A stretch of DNA of 64,000 nucleotides from CAYLMG01 sp964493425 (GCA_964493425.1 CAZBMW010000001.1:62001-126000), one strand, 5' to 3'; shown: positions 44,632-54,443, numbered from the stretch's first letter. Notes: a model not told the origin generated them from the sequence alone. Translations and numbers: made by a program.

Positions 44632-46578
44632 TTATTTATTATCCTGCTGCACTTTTGGTCCTAAGCCGACTTTATAAAGCCATACTGCAATCAGGATAAG
44701 CAAAATTATCCCCGGCCATGCCCCTATAGGTTTTTCCATCAGGGCTAAAGGTCTCTTTAATACGATTGGTATTGCAATCAGGACACCCAACAATGCCTCG
44801 CCCGTTATAAGACCCGAGGCCAGCAGCAGTCCTCTCTTGTCACCTTCCTGAACTATTTTCTCATCCGTCTTTTTCTTTTTGTGGTATTTGTGAATGAGGT
44901 AGCTGATAATCCCGCCTATAAGCATCGGCGTTTCTAACTCCAGCGGCAGGTATATCCCGATAGCGACGGCAAGTACAGGCGTGCGAAATGAGCTGCCCCT
45001 TTTGACGAGAATCTCATCGAGTATTATCACCGCAACGGCAAAACCCATCCCGATTAAGACAAACAGCCACGGCACATTTCCCTCGAAGACCTGTTTCGCG
45101 ACGGCGGACATCAGATTTGCCTGCGGTGCCGCCAGAGCGCCTTCTTTTGCTGACGCGTGTCCGGCAAAGCCGTAGGCCTTATACAGCAGCATAAGCACAG
45201 GTGCCATCACAAAAGCAGCCGATATAGTCCCTATCATTTGTGCCACCTGCTGTTTCCACGGCGTATTCTTTAAAAGATAGCCCGTCTTCAGGTCCTGCAT
45301 ATTGTCACCTGCTATCGCCGCCGCACAGCAGACAACGCCTCCGATTATAATCGCAGCCGGCGGCCCGTTCGCCGCCTCTTTTCCCATAAGAATGAGCAGC
45401 AGAAGTGCCGAAACCAGCACCGTCGCAATAGTCACCCCTGAAATCGGGTTATTCGAGGAGCCTACCAGCCCCGCCATATAACCGGCGACAGCCGAAAACA
45501 GAAAACCCGTCAGCAGCATCACGATAGCCATCGGTGCCGTCACCGTCACCTTGCCTACGAAGAACTGATACAACAAAAATAGCGGTACTACGGAACCGAC
45601 AATCAGAGTCAAGACCCATTTCATCGGCATATCCTGTTCGACACGCTCGATAATATGTTCGCTGCTTTTGCTTTTCTGATATGCTTTTATTCCGCTCGAA
45701 ATACCCTTAACGATTGACTTTCTGAGTTTGAAAATCGTCCACAGCCCGCCTATCAGCATCCCACCTACCCCGATGTAGCGTGTCTGCGATTTCCATAGTT
45801 CGTTTGCCCAGTCCACCGCACTCATCGCCTGGCCGGCAAGTGGTTCTCCCGCTCCGTAAACTCCCCACTCTGTGAATTTACTGCAGATGGGAATTGCTAC
45901 CAGCCAGTTTATTGCTCCGCCTATGAAAATAAGAACAGCAATGTTCAGCCCGACTATATAACCGACTGAAAGCAGTGCCGGGCTCAAATTCGAGCCGAAA
46001 TATGCGACGGACCCGCCCACTGCTTTTGCTCCTTCTATAATTTCCGCCCAGATGTTTAATCCCGTAGCCCCCAATTTGAAAAGACCTCCCGCAATCGATG
46101 AATGAATCAAGTACCATATATCCGAACCGCCCCGGTATCCTGATTCTAATACCTCTGCCGTCGCAATCCCTTCCGGGAATTTTAATTTTTCCTCGATAAT
46201 CAATGACCTTCGCAGAGGTATTGTGAACAAAACTCCCAGCACGCCGCCGAAACCGGCGATTATTGTCACCCACCAAAAATTAAAGTCCTTCCAGAAGTCC
46301 ATTAATACAAGAGCAGGCAGAGTGAAAATTACTCCCGCTGCAAGTGATTCGCCTGCCGACGCAGCCGTTTTGATAATATTGTTTTCGAGAATGTTATATT
46401 TTTTAAAAAGCCTCAGAAGACCCATTGAAATGACCGCTGCCGGTATCGTCGCTGATATTGTCATACCCGCGAACAAACCGAAGTACATATTCGCTGCTCC
46501 AAGTATAATCGAAAGCAGCGCCCCCATTATGACCGCCTTGACTGTTATTTCAGCCAGCGAATTTTTTTCAGGCTCCAT
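44632..46578 (-). CDS. second OPT-family oligopeptide transporter
   Basis: A 648-residue membrane protein. The pattern matches the plus-strand OPT protein: VKAVIMGALLSIILG, FTIPLRRSLIIEEKLKFPEG, NLSPALLSVGYIVGLNI, DNMQDLKTGYLLKNTPWKQQ. It is about 60 residues longer. ATG 46578 follows GGAGGC and AAGAAGG; an in-frame TTG at 46596 precedes them. It converges with the hypothetical membrane protein and lies downstream of the M2 peptidase gene on the same strand, 40 bases away. Confidence 0.92.
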   Translation of the reverse strand: MEPEKNSLAEITVKAVIMGALLSIILGAANMYFGLFAGMTISATIPAAVISMGLLRLFKKYNILENNIIKTAASAGESLAAGVIFTLPALVLMDFWKDFNFWWVTIIAGFGGVLGVLFTIPLRRSLIIEEKLKFPEGIATAEVLESGYRGGSDIWYLIHSSIAGGLFKLGATGLNIWAEIIEGAKAVGGSVAYFGSNLSPALLSVGYIVGLNIAVLIFIGGAINWLVAIPICSKFTEWGVYGAGEPLAGQAMSAVDWANELWKSQTRYIGVGGMLIGGLWTIFKLRKSIVKGISSGIKAYQKSKSSEHIIERVEQDMPMKWVLTLIVGSVVPLFLLYQFFVGKVTVTAPMAIVMLLTGFLFSAVAGYMAGLVGSSNNPISGVTIATVLVSALLLLILMGKEAANGPPAAIIIGGVVCCAAAIAGDNMQDLKTGYLLKNTPWKQQVAQMIGTISAAFVMAPVLMLLYKAYGFAGHASAKEGALAAPQANLMSAVAKQVFEGNVPWLFVLIGMGFAVAVIILDEILVKRGSSFRTPVLAVAIGIYLPLELETPMLIGGIISYLIHKYHKKKKTDEKIVQEGDKRGLLLASGLITGEALLGVLIAIPIVLKRPLALMEKPIGAWPGIILLILIAVWLYKVGLGPKVQQDNK

Positions 46579-46618
46579 CCTTCTTCTTGCCTCCAATGCA
46601 ACTTAAGAAAATTAGTTT

Positions 46619-48289
46619 TTATTTGACGAATTGAGCGACAAAATATTTCGCTGTTAATTCTTCTCCCGTCGCTCGTTTTATCATCTCATCCCATCTGTAA
46701 ACTGCGCCCGCCTCGAAAACGTTTTCTTTCAGGTATTTACCTATCTCTTTATGCCCAACATAGCTTGCCTTCCCGTCTTTGAGAATATCGGTCACGATTT
46801 TGTTGTGCAATTGTGATGCTAAAAGCTCACCTAATGCGTAATTATGATAATAGCATGGCGCAGTCGCGATGTGAATCTTAGCTGCCCAGTCCGGTTGGTC
46901 CCTGTCGGCAGGGCGATTGACAAACTGGTATTTTTCTACCATATCCCACCACAGCTTATTCAAATCCTGCTCGGGATTCGCGTAAAGCTCTTTCTCAAAA
47001 TTGTACATCACCATCGCCCACCGTGCGAAAATCAGTTGTTTCAACTGCGCGTATTTGCCGCTCACCTTCGCGATTTCCTCCTTTTGTTCATCTGTCAGCC
47101 CCATCATATCACCCATCCAGCCGGCGTCTCTGCTCAGCCGCCCGAACAGCATTGCAATAGCCTCCGTCGTAAATATATGGGCTGGCTCTCTTAAAAGGTA
47201 CGGCACTTTCGGGTCCTGGTATAAATCATAAACACCGTGCCCCGACTCGTGAAGTATCGTCTCCATCCACTGCTCATTGTTTTTAAGATTGCAAAGAACC
47301 CTTACGTCACCTTCCTTATTAATATCCGTGCAGAATGCATGTGGGTTTTTGCCCTCACGCTCGTAAAGGTCACTTCTTGCCAGTATCGAGTCTATCGGCA
47401 GTCCAATGCCTGCGTAAAACTTCGTCGCCAGTTCTTTGACATCTTTATCCTCATAGAAGCCGTCCAAATCCAGCTCATAGACAAGAGGCGTCTCCTGAAA
47501 AAATGGGTCATGGTAATGCCACGGCATGAGCCTCATCATATCTGCTTCATATTTTTCCGCGAGGATACCATCCAGTTCCAGTTTGAGTAATAGAAACGGG
47601 TCACTTGTCAGTTCGTAAAGCTCGTCGAATATCTTGTCTATTTCTTTTACATCTTGCTCGCCGAGGCTCAGCCGCATCGTATGGTAATTATCGAACCCAA
47701 CCTTCCTTGCCGCCTGATTTCGCAGTTTCACCAGCTCGATAACATCCTCTGCAACTGCCTGACCGACCTGTTTGCTCGCTTCCCACGCAGCCTTTCTTTT
47801 TACCGAGTCCGTTTCTGTTTTCAAAATCTCTCTTATCTGGTTGTCGGTGACTTTTTGCCCCTCAATACTGCCGCGGAATGTGCTGAAGTCCTTCTCAATT
47901 TTCGTGCTTAATTCGACAATTCTCTCCATCAGTTCCGCATCTATCTGGTTTTCCAGATAGCCGTTGTAAAGCTCGTCTAATTGCCGCGAAAGAATTGCAT
48001 CTTTTACTTTGCCATCTTCTTTAATCTTCTTAAGAAAGGCAAAGTCGTTTGTATCACTGTATATCCTGCGTATTTTAAGTTCCAGCTCGCTTGCTTTTTC
48101 GTAATCTTCTTCTTTTCCGCTATTCGCTGCCTGCCAGTAGGCAAGATTTGTTTCTTCGACCAGCGGTTTTACTTTTTGAACGTGCTCATCGATAAATTGT
48201 GCAAGCTCTTTGTCTGCGTTCTTTTTGCCGCAGCCGGCCAAAACTGCCAGCGCAGTCAGTATAATGATTGTTTTAGTTGTTATTTTCAT
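46619..48289 (-). CDS. M2-type (angiotensin-converting-enzyme-like) metallopeptidase, lipoprotein
   Basis: A 556-residue protein with a lipoprotein signal ending LAGC (Cys 20). The zinc motif is HESGH (His 347, Glu 348, His 351), with a downstream Glu in FTTEAIAMLFGRL. Bacterial M2 members release dipeptides from peptide C-termini. Large helical parts flank the site, as in the family. It forms a minus-strand pair with the second OPT transporter, so peptides it releases outside could be taken up by that protein. Confidence 0.88.
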   Translation of the reverse strand: MKITTKTIIILTALAVLAGCGKKNADKELAQFIDEHVQKVKPLVEETNLAYWQAANSGKEEDYEKASELELKIRRIYSDTNDFAFLKKIKEDGKVKDAILSRQLDELYNGYLENQIDAELMERIVELSTKIEKDFSTFRGSIEGQKVTDNQIREILKTETDSVKRKAAWEASKQVGQAVAEDVIELVKLRNQAARKVGFDNYHTMRLSLGEQDVKEIDKIFDELYELTSDPFLLLKLELDGILAEKYEADMMRLMPWHYHDPFFQETPLVYELDLDGFYEDKDVKELATKFYAGIGLPIDSILARSDLYEREGKNPHAFCTDINKEGDVRVLCNLKNNEQWMETILHESGHGVYDLYQDPKVPYLLREPAHIFTTEAIAMLFGRLSRDAGWMGDMMGLTDEQKEEIAKVSGKYAQLKQLIFARWAMVMYNFEKELYANPEQDLNKLWWDMVEKYQFVNRPADRDQPDWAAKIHIATAPCYYHNYALGELLASQLHNKIVTDILKDGKASYVGHKEIGKYLKENVFEAGAVYRWDEMIKRATGEELTAKYFVAQFVK

Positions 48290-48469
48290 AAGCTAATCCT
48301 TAATTTACCCTTGTATAAGGTCGAGATAAACTTTCTTTCCATAGAATAATACCGTTGAAGAATATGTCGATAGTATAGTATCGCCTCCTCTTGTAAGTCA
48401 AGCAGCAATAATGCGTTGAGAAACGGCTTGCAAAATCGGGCAGGTTCGGTTATTTTTTTTACTGTTCTC

Positions 48470-48553
48470 GGCCGAGTGGCGGAATGGCAGACGCTGGGGA
48501 CTTAAAATCCCCTGTCCGAATAGGACGTATGGGTTCGAATCCCATCTCGGCTA
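48470..48553 (+). tRNA. tRNA-Leu (anticodon TAA)
   Basis: An 84-base class II tRNA. Acceptor arms GGCCGAG and CTCGGCT pair with one G-T at the end; D stem GCG/CGC; anticodon stem GGGGA/TCCCC with loop CTTAAAA; a variable arm GTCC/GGAC; T stem ATGGG/CCCAT with TTCGAAT. Discriminator is A, as expected for Leu. CCA is not encoded. Confidence 0.93.
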
Positions 48554-48584
48554 ATTATTTTGTAGTAATATGGTGAAGAATTGT

Positions 48585-48603
48585 GCCTGTTTCCGGAACA
48601 GGC
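48585..48603. repeat. short inverted repeat before the DRE-TIM synthase gene
   Basis: GCCTGTTTCCGGAACAGGC folds into a stem of about nine pairs with one G-T. It lies just before the TAGGAG binding site of the gene starting at 48619, so it could affect its translation. There is no T-run, so it is not a terminator of the tRNA. Confidence 0.45.
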
Positions 48604-48618
48604 CGTTAGGAGCTGGTT

Positions 48619-49947
48619 ATGCTTGAGAAGACTAAAAAACTTGTTGAAGTATCTGAGCCGAATTTATACCGGCGGTTTTTCCCGTACTCCGAGTTTCCGA
48701 AGGTTGAGTTCGACAACGAGAATATACCTCTTGATACACCTGAGCAGCTATGGATAACCGATACGACATTTCGTGATGGCCAGCAGGCAAGACCGCCATA
48801 TACACCTGAGCAGGTTCTCCGCATTTACGATTTGCTGCACGAAATAGACTCTGATACAGGCCTTATCCGCCAGTGCGAATTTTTCCTCTATTCGAATAGG
48901 GACAGAAAGGCTGTCGAGTTATGTAAAGAGCGAAACTACAGGTACCCGCAGGTTACAGGCTGGATAAGGGCCGTCGCTGAAGATTTTAAGCTTGTAAAGG
49001 ATATGTCACTGAAGGAAACCGGCATCCTTACCTCGACCAGTGACTATCACATATTTTTGAAGCTGCGAAAAAACCGTTCTCGGGCGCTCAATGATTATCT
49101 TGCCGTGGTAAAGACCGCGCTTGACAGCGGCATTATTCCGCGATGTCACTTCGAGGATATCACTCGTGCCGATTTCGATGGCTTCGTGTTGCCTTTTGCC
49201 GCAGAGCTTCTAAAGCTCTCAGATGAGTACAAAATGCCTGTAAAGATTCGTCTCTGTGATACTCTCGGTTTCGCACTGCCCTGGCCTAATTCCAATCTGC
49301 CGAGAAGTGTACCAAAGCTCGTCTCGGGACTGAGGAAAATCGGCGTCACTTCTGAGAATCTTGAATGGCATGGCCATAACGATTTCCATAAGGTTCTTGT
49401 TAACGCTGTGACCGCCTGGCTTTACGGCTGCTCCGCCGCTAACGGCGCAATCTTTGGTGTCGGTGAAAGAACCGGAAATCCTCCTATTGAGGCTCTTGTC
49501 ATCGAGCACGCTCAAATCAAGGGGCATAATCCTGCTGTTAATTACTCTGCTATAACTGAGCTTGCCGAATACGCGTCAAAAGAGCTCGGTTTCAAAATAC
49601 CCGCCAATTATCCTCTCGTCGGAAAGGATTTCAATGTCACCCGGGCCGGTATCCACGCCGACGGCCTTTTGAAAAACGAGGAAATTTACAACTGTTTTGA
49701 TACACAGAAACTGCTCAATCGTCCTGTCAATGTTGCCATTACTGATAAAACCGGCGCCGCCGGGATTAAGCACTGGATAGAAGCCCATTTTCAGATTGAG
49801 ATTCCAAAGCACGACCCCAAGGTCACCAAAATTAAGGACTACATTGACGCCGAGTACGCCAATGACCGCGTATCTGCCGTCTCTGACGAGGAAATGTTCA
49901 ATTGGGCAAAGCAGGTCTTCGGCAAAGACCTGCCTCCACCAAAATAA
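48619..49947 (+). CDS. DRE-TIM metallolyase family synthase (isopropylmalate/homocitrate synthase-like)
   Basis: A 442-residue TIM-barrel enzyme that condenses acetyl-CoA with a 2-oxo acid. Visible motifs are WITDTTFRDGQQAR (substrate Arg and metal Asp, about 36-50), HFEDITRADFDGF, RLCDTLGFALPWP, EWHGHNDFHKVLV (metal His) and GVGERTGNPPIEALV. The regulatory C-terminal domain of LeuA is missing. The set could also include citramalate or Re-citrate synthase activity; I cannot tell them apart here. It follows tRNA-Leu and has no leucine genes around. Confidence 0.8.
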   Translation: MLEKTKKLVEVSEPNLYRRFFPYSEFPKVEFDNENIPLDTPEQLWITDTTFRDGQQARPPYTPEQVLRIYDLLHEIDSDTGLIRQCEFFLYSNRDRKAVELCKERNYRYPQVTGWIRAVAEDFKLVKDMSLKETGILTSTSDYHIFLKLRKNRSRALNDYLAVVKTALDSGIIPRCHFEDITRADFDGFVLPFAAELLKLSDEYKMPVKIRLCDTLGFALPWPNSNLPRSVPKLVSGLRKIGVTSENLEWHGHNDFHKVLVNAVTAWLYGCSAANGAIFGVGERTGNPPIEALVIEHAQIKGHNPAVNYSAITELAEYASKELGFKIPANYPLVGKDFNVTRAGIHADGLLKNEEIYNCFDTQKLLNRPVNVAITDKTGAAGIKHWIEAHFQIEIPKHDPKVTKIKDYIDAEYANDRVSAVSDEEMFNWAKQVFGKDLPPPK

Positions 49948-50003
49948 GCCGCAGATTATTAAGTAAACAATTATCGGTTGAAACTGGTGGTTGTTTACTT
50001 ATG

Positions 50004-50804
50004 TTAATCTTTGTGCCCGTAGTATGAGCAATATGTCTTGTCTGTTTCCTGTATGTTTACGCAGTGAAGCTTGGCATTCTCGAATCTCCCCTGTAGCCTT
50101 TCCCACGCAAAAACTGCAAGGTTTTCTACTGTCGGCTGGACCTTTGCAAAATACGGCACATCTACATTCAGGTTCTTATGGTCAACAATTTTTATAAGGT
50201 TTTCATCGACAGTTTTTTCGAATTCACAAATGCTCAGCCTGCCCGGCTCAGCTTTTACTGTAACCTCAGCAACATAGTTGTGCCCATGCCCGGAAGCATT
50301 CGCACACTTGCCGAACACCTTATAGTTTTGCTCTTCAGTAAAACTCTCGTTCCAAAGCTTGTGCGTAGCCGCAAAATCGAATTTCTCGCTAAAATAAATC
50401 ATCGCGCTTTCCTCGCAGTCAATCGCAACCTTTCTAAGAGGATTCAGTGACAGACTGAGTTTGTCAACACCGGCCTGTGCGAATTTGCCTTTAAGTTTGT
50501 CACTGCTTTTTTTCAGCAAGTCAGCTATCTCGCTCAGCCCTGTATGTTTGTCTTCTCGAAAGTAGCTTCTTATATGTTCTGCAAAAACGGGTACCACGTC
50601 TTGGCGAATAGCCTCGTCAATATCGGCAACATTTACTACAAAACCCGTCTCGCCGTCCACCGCTCCTGCCAGCTCTGTCGTCAGTTCGAAAAAAACCGAT
50701 AGCCCTTCGCCCGCAGGCTTCGAGCAGTAAGAATTAAAGCCCATACCGTCTTCTGCCAGAAAGGGGTTTATCGAAAACCTTACTCTTCTTGCCAGCTTAT
50801 GCAT
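50004..50804 (-). CDS. double-domain 6-pyruvoyl-tetrahydropterin synthase/QueD-like protein
   Basis: A 266-residue protein with two related halves. The N-terminal half (about 1-125) lacks the His set (SINPFLAEDGMGFNSYCSKP). The C-terminal half (about 135-265) has a full QueD-type site: KFDFAATHKLW, CANASGHGHNYVAEV (zinc His), and a Glu near the end in NIQETDKTYCSYYG. QueD turns dihydroneopterin triphosphate into carboxy-tetrahydropterin for queuosine; PTPS makes pyruvoyl-tetrahydropterin. It starts 3 bases after the folE stop, so the substrate comes from its neighbour. Confidence 0.85.
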   Translation of the reverse strand: MHKLARRVRFSINPFLAEDGMGFNSYCSKPAGEGLSVFFELTTELAGAVDGETGFVVNVADIDEAIRQDVVPVFAEHIRSYFREDKHTGLSEIADLLKKSSDKLKGKFAQAGVDKLSLSLNPLRKVAIDCEESAMIYFSEKFDFAATHKLWNESFTEEQNYKVFGKCANASGHGHNYVAEVTVKAEPGRLSICEFEKTVDENLIKIVDHKNLNVDVPYFAKVQPTVENLAVFAWERLQGRFENAKLHCVNIQETDKTYCSYYGHKD

Positions 50805-50807
50805 TTT

Positions 50808-51395
50808 TTATGTGTTCAGCTTATGCAGAAGACTGAGCACCTCGCTTCTGCTCTTCTGGTCTTTTCTGAACACGCCTCGTATCGCGCTTGTCACCATCAC
50901 CGAGCCGGGTTTCTTGGCCCCACGTATCGTCATGCAGCTGTGCGACGCCTCCAGTACCACTGCCACCGCCATAGGTTTCAGGTTATCCATCAGAAAGTCC
51001 GCTATCTGGTTGGTCAATCTTTCCTGGACCTGAAGCCGCTTGGCGAAACAGTCCACTATCCGTGCTATCTTGCTCACACCGAGCACATTTCCTATCGGCA
51101 GGTACGCCACGTGAGCCGAGCCGATAAACGGCATCAGGTGATGCTCGCATATACTGAAGAACGGTATGTCACGCAGTATCACTATCTCGTCGTATTTTTC
51201 CTTAAAAACGCCTTTCAGATGCTCTTTCGGCTCCTGTCGCATCCCGCCCAGCAGCTCGGTGTACATCTTCGCAACCCGCTTCGGCGTGTATTTCAGTCCT
51301 TCGCGCTGTGTATTTTCACCGACAGCCAGGAGTATTTCTCTGACCGCCTTTTCTATCCTTTCACAGTCGACTTTTATCATCTTTTTCTTGCTCAT
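50808..51395 (-). CDS. folE: GTP cyclohydrolase I
   Basis: A 195-residue enzyme turning GTP into dihydroneopterin triphosphate, the first step to folate, biopterin and queuosine. The zinc and active-site motifs are present: CEHHLMPFIGSAHVAYLP, GVSKIARIVDCFAKRLQ, QERLTNQIADFL, and GSVMVTSAIRGVF near the end. Length is normal. The downstream QueD-like gene starts 3 bases later; pepA lies 12 bases upstream on the same strand, so the three may be one operon. Confidence 0.96.
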   Translation of the reverse strand: MSKKKMIKVDCERIEKAVREILLAVGENTQREGLKYTPKRVAKMYTELLGGMRQEPKEHLKGVFKEKYDEIVILRDIPFFSICEHHLMPFIGSAHVAYLPIGNVLGVSKIARIVDCFAKRLQVQERLTNQIADFLMDNLKPMAVAVVLEASHSCMTIRGAKKPGSVMVTSAIRGVFRKDQKSRSEVLSLLHKLNT

Positions 51396-51407
51396 CTTCC
51401 AACCTTC

Positions 51408-52955
51408 TTACTTTTTTGTCGAATTCATTAAAAACGTCGTCAAAAGTCTCACCCCATATCCGCTTGACCCTTCCGCCGCGTATAGCGTGCTTTTCTCGAA
51501 TATATCCATACCTGCGATATCCAGGTGTGCCCATTTAGCCTTGTCTATGAACTCACCCAGAAACGCCGCCGCTGTACACGCTCCACCCCATTTACTGCCG
51601 ACGTTTTTCAAATCCGCAATCTTGCTTTTCATCTCCTTTGCGTATTCGTCCCCGCTCGGCATATACCAGACCTTCTCGCCGCTTTCTTCCGCCGCCGCCT
51701 GTAGCTGCTTTATAAGTTTATCGTCGTTGCTGAACAATCCTGCTTTATATTTGCCCAGTGCCACCATACATGAGCCTGTCAGCGTCGCAATATCGACTAT
51801 CGTATCGCACTTTAATTCTCCTGCGTAATGCAGCGCATCGCACAGAATCATTCTGCCCTCTGCATCGGTGTTATCGATTTCGACTGTTTTTTTGCTGTAG
51901 GTTGTCACGATGTCACCGGGCCGATAGCTTGTCCCGCTCGGCAGATTTTCCGCCGACGGTATCAGCCCGTAAACATTAACTGCAGGCCTTAGTTGCGCTA
52001 TCGCTTTCATCGTCGCAAGCACCGCTATCCCGCCCGTTTTATCCAGTTTCATCGCTCCCATATTCGCTGACGGCTTGATACTTATCCCGCCCGAATCGAA
52101 CGTAATCGCCTTACCCACCAGTGCGGTCGTCGGCGCATTTTTTGTTTTAGCGCCTTTGTATTTCAGTATTATAAATCTCGGCTCACTTTTCGAGCCTGAC
52201 CCGACCGCTAAAATCCCGCCCATCTTTTTCTGCCTTAATTGTTTCGCATCGAGAATCGTACAGCTAAGATTTGCGTATTTGCCTGCCGTTTTCTTTGCCT
52301 CCGCAGCTAATGCCGGCGGGTTTATCACATTTGCAGGCCGGTTCGTAAGAGTCCTCGCATAGCTTTGCGCCTCGCCGATGACCGCACCCACACCGCAGCC
52401 CTTATTTATTTTTTGCGATTTTCTTGTGTCCGGCTCGACGATTTCGACGCTTAGTGACTCACTCCTGCCGTTCTCAGCTTTAGTTACAAACTCGTCGTAC
52501 CGGTAGCTTCCGAAGTACGCCCCCTCGGCGCACACCTTACCAGCCGTTTCCGCACTGATTTTACCTTCGAGCACCTTATGAATCGCTAAGGCCAGTTTTT
52601 TGATTTTCATGTCAACCGCTTTGTTAGCTGCTATTGCACAAGCCTTGCGAAGCGTATCTGACGTCGCCTTTTTCTTCTCGCCGAGCCCGGTAAGCATCAA
52701 TCTCTCAGCCGCAATTCTCCCGTCCGTATAGATTACCTCGCAGCTCTCCGCCTCACCCTTGAAATCGCCCAACTTCAGCAGCTTTTCGATTCTTCCATCG
52801 AGCTTTTTATTTAATAAGCTGCACGTCTTATCGAGCTTCTTTTCACCCTTGAATACACCCACACACAGCATATCCGCCTTACAGCTTGCCGGCTCGACCT
52901 TTTTCGTCCTGACCTCGACATCGATAATCTTCTTCATTTTCGCCTCTATATTCAT
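51408..52955 (-). CDS. pepA: leucyl aminopeptidase (M17)
   Basis: A 515-residue cytosolic aminopeptidase. The family signature NTDAEGRMILCDAL is present, along with the metal- and substrate-binding segments VGKAITFDSGGISIKPS and MKLDKTGGIAVLATM, and NRPANVINPPALAAEA before the catalytic domain. It takes off N-terminal residues from peptides using two metal ions. It fits with the peptide transporters and peptidases encoded at 37-48 kb. The start could be ATG 52955 or the in-frame ATG six codons later. Confidence 0.94.
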   Translation of the reverse strand: MNIEAKMKKIIDVEVRTKKVEPASCKADMLCVGVFKGEKKLDKTCSLLNKKLDGRIEKLLKLGDFKGEAESCEVIYTDGRIAAERLMLTGLGEKKKATSDTLRKACAIAANKAVDMKIKKLALAIHKVLEGKISAETAGKVCAEGAYFGSYRYDEFVTKAENGRSESLSVEIVEPDTRKSQKINKGCGVGAVIGEAQSYARTLTNRPANVINPPALAAEAKKTAGKYANLSCTILDAKQLRQKKMGGILAVGSGSKSEPRFIILKYKGAKTKNAPTTALVGKAITFDSGGISIKPSANMGAMKLDKTGGIAVLATMKAIAQLRPAVNVYGLIPSAENLPSGTSYRPGDIVTTYSKKTVEIDNTDAEGRMILCDALHYAGELKCDTIVDIATLTGSCMVALGKYKAGLFSNDDKLIKQLQAAAEESGEKVWYMPSGDEYAKEMKSKIADLKNVGSKWGGACTAAAFLGEFIDKAKWAHLDIAGMDIFEKSTLYAAEGSSGYGVRLLTTFLMNSTKK

Positions 52956-53156
52956 TTTTTAACTTCTAATTTACTCTTTCGGGCTCTGCATTCTAATGCT
53001 TTTCCTTGCTCTTTGCACCTGTTTTTTTATTTTTCATTTCTGGCCGCCTGCTTCTAACCCGATACACCCATACACCGATTCTCTTCTTGCATCATCTTTT
53101 TGTTTCTGATATAAAGATGATTCGAGACAAAAGTATTTTTTTAAGAAAGCGATTAA

Positions 53157-54273
53157 ATGGAAGTAGTCGAGCTAAAATCTGCTATAGACAATCTGCTGGC
53201 CCGGGTTAGGCAAATCCGGGACTGGCTTTGACTTGCCAGCCAAAAAAGCTGAGCTTGCTGCACTCGAGAAGAAAATGTCAAAATCAGGCTTCTGGGACGA
53301 CGTTGAAGCTGCCCAATCGACCGTCGCCAAACTCAGCGCCCTGAAAGCAATTGTTACTCCTGCTGAGCAGATTTACAAAAACGCAAAGGACCTCGCCGAG
53401 CTTTTCAAGTTAGCCGAATCCGAATCCGACGCCGAGACCCTCGCCCAGCTCGAAACCGAGCTTGCCGAGCTTGAAAAGCAATGCGAAAAAATCGAGCTTA
53501 CAGGCCTGCTCTCCGGGCCCAACGATACCAAAAACTGCTTTTTCAGTATCCACGCCGGCGCGGGCGGCACCGAGAGCTGCGACTGGGTAAATATGCTGCT
53601 GCGAATGTACACAAGATACTTCGATGAAAACAAATTCAAATACGACCGCCTCGATATCACACCGGGCGAGGAAGCCGGCATCCGCTCCATCACCCTCAAA
53701 GTCGCAGGCCCGTTCGCCTTCGGCAAGCTCTCCTGCGAGACGGGCGTGCATCGGCTGGTGCGTATCAGCCCGTTCGATGCAAACAAAAGGCGCCATACCA
53801 GCTTCGCCGCCGTTGATTGCGTCCCCGAATTCGATGAGGACGTTGATATCGAAATCAAGGACGACGATTTGAAAATCGATTTTTACCGTGCCAGCGGTGC
53901 CGGCGGCCAGCACGTAAACAAGGTAAGCTCCGCCGTTCGTATCACGCATATCCCTACCGGCATTGTCGTGCAGTGCCAGAACGAGCGAAGCCAGCACAAA
54001 AACCGCGCACAGGCTATGAAGGTCCTCAAGGCGCGCCTGTTTATGCGGGAGCAGCAGAAGCGCGACGCCGAGCTTGCAAAATTGTATAGTGACAAAGGCG
54101 AGATTGCCTGGGGCAATCAGATTCGCAGTTACGTCCTTCAGCCGTACCAGATGGTAAAGGACCATCGCACCGATTTCCAGACCGGTAATGTCCAGGCCGT
54201 CCTCGACGGCGAAATCGAACCCTTCATCGAATCCTACCTCCGCCACAGAGCAAAACAAAAATCTAAAACATAA
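53157..54273 (+). CDS. prfB: peptide chain release factor 2, with programmed +1 frameshift
   Basis: Release factor 2 reads UAA and UGA. The coding sequence is in two frames: ATG 53157 runs 24 codons to CTT (53226-53228) followed by TGA (53229-53231); skipping T53229 continues as GAC TTG CCA to a stop at 54273, giving about 371 residues. The second part has the RF2 stop-recognition SPF (ISPFDANKRRHTSF) and the catalytic GGQ (GAGGQHVNKVSSAVR). CTT-TGA-C is the classic shift site, by which RF2 controls its own level. The starting ATG has a poor binding site. Confidence 0.95.
53200..53231 (+). promoter_or_regulatory. prfB frameshift site with upstream hairpin
   Basis: The shift site is CTTTGAC at 53226-53232. 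In most bacteria an AGGGGG element sits 3 bases before CTT. Here that place reads GACTGG, which pairs weakly with the 16S tail. Instead CCCGGGTT (53200-53207) pairs with AATCCGGG (53213-53220) in an 8-base stem (one G-T) ending 5 bases before CTT. Confidence 0.6.
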
Positions 54274-54403
54274 TACCTGTTTTAATTTTAGTCTATAAAC
54301 TCGAAACTTATTGATTTATTGCTGGAATTTTGCCCAGTTTTTAGTTTTTATCTTGTAAATTGCCTGTTTATCCTGTCATCCTGTCAAAAAACCCTGTGGC
54401 TCA

Positions 54404-54425
54404 ATCTACAAAACCGCCATCACCG
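54404..54425. repeat. 22-base repeat, copy after the membrane protein gene
   Basis: This segment, ending ACCGCCATCACCG, lies 18 bases beyond the stop of the minus-strand gene at 54444. It matches 55027-55048 with three differences. Confidence 0.7.
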
Positions 54426-54443
54426 GACAGGTACAACGCCTTA

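Noticed and set aside
48585..48603. Terminator of tRNA-Leu
   Set aside because: The hairpin has no T-run on either side, so I list it only as an inverted repeat.
53410..54258. 282-codon open frame antisense to prfB
   Set aside because: Shadow of the release factor gene; no motif, no binding site.
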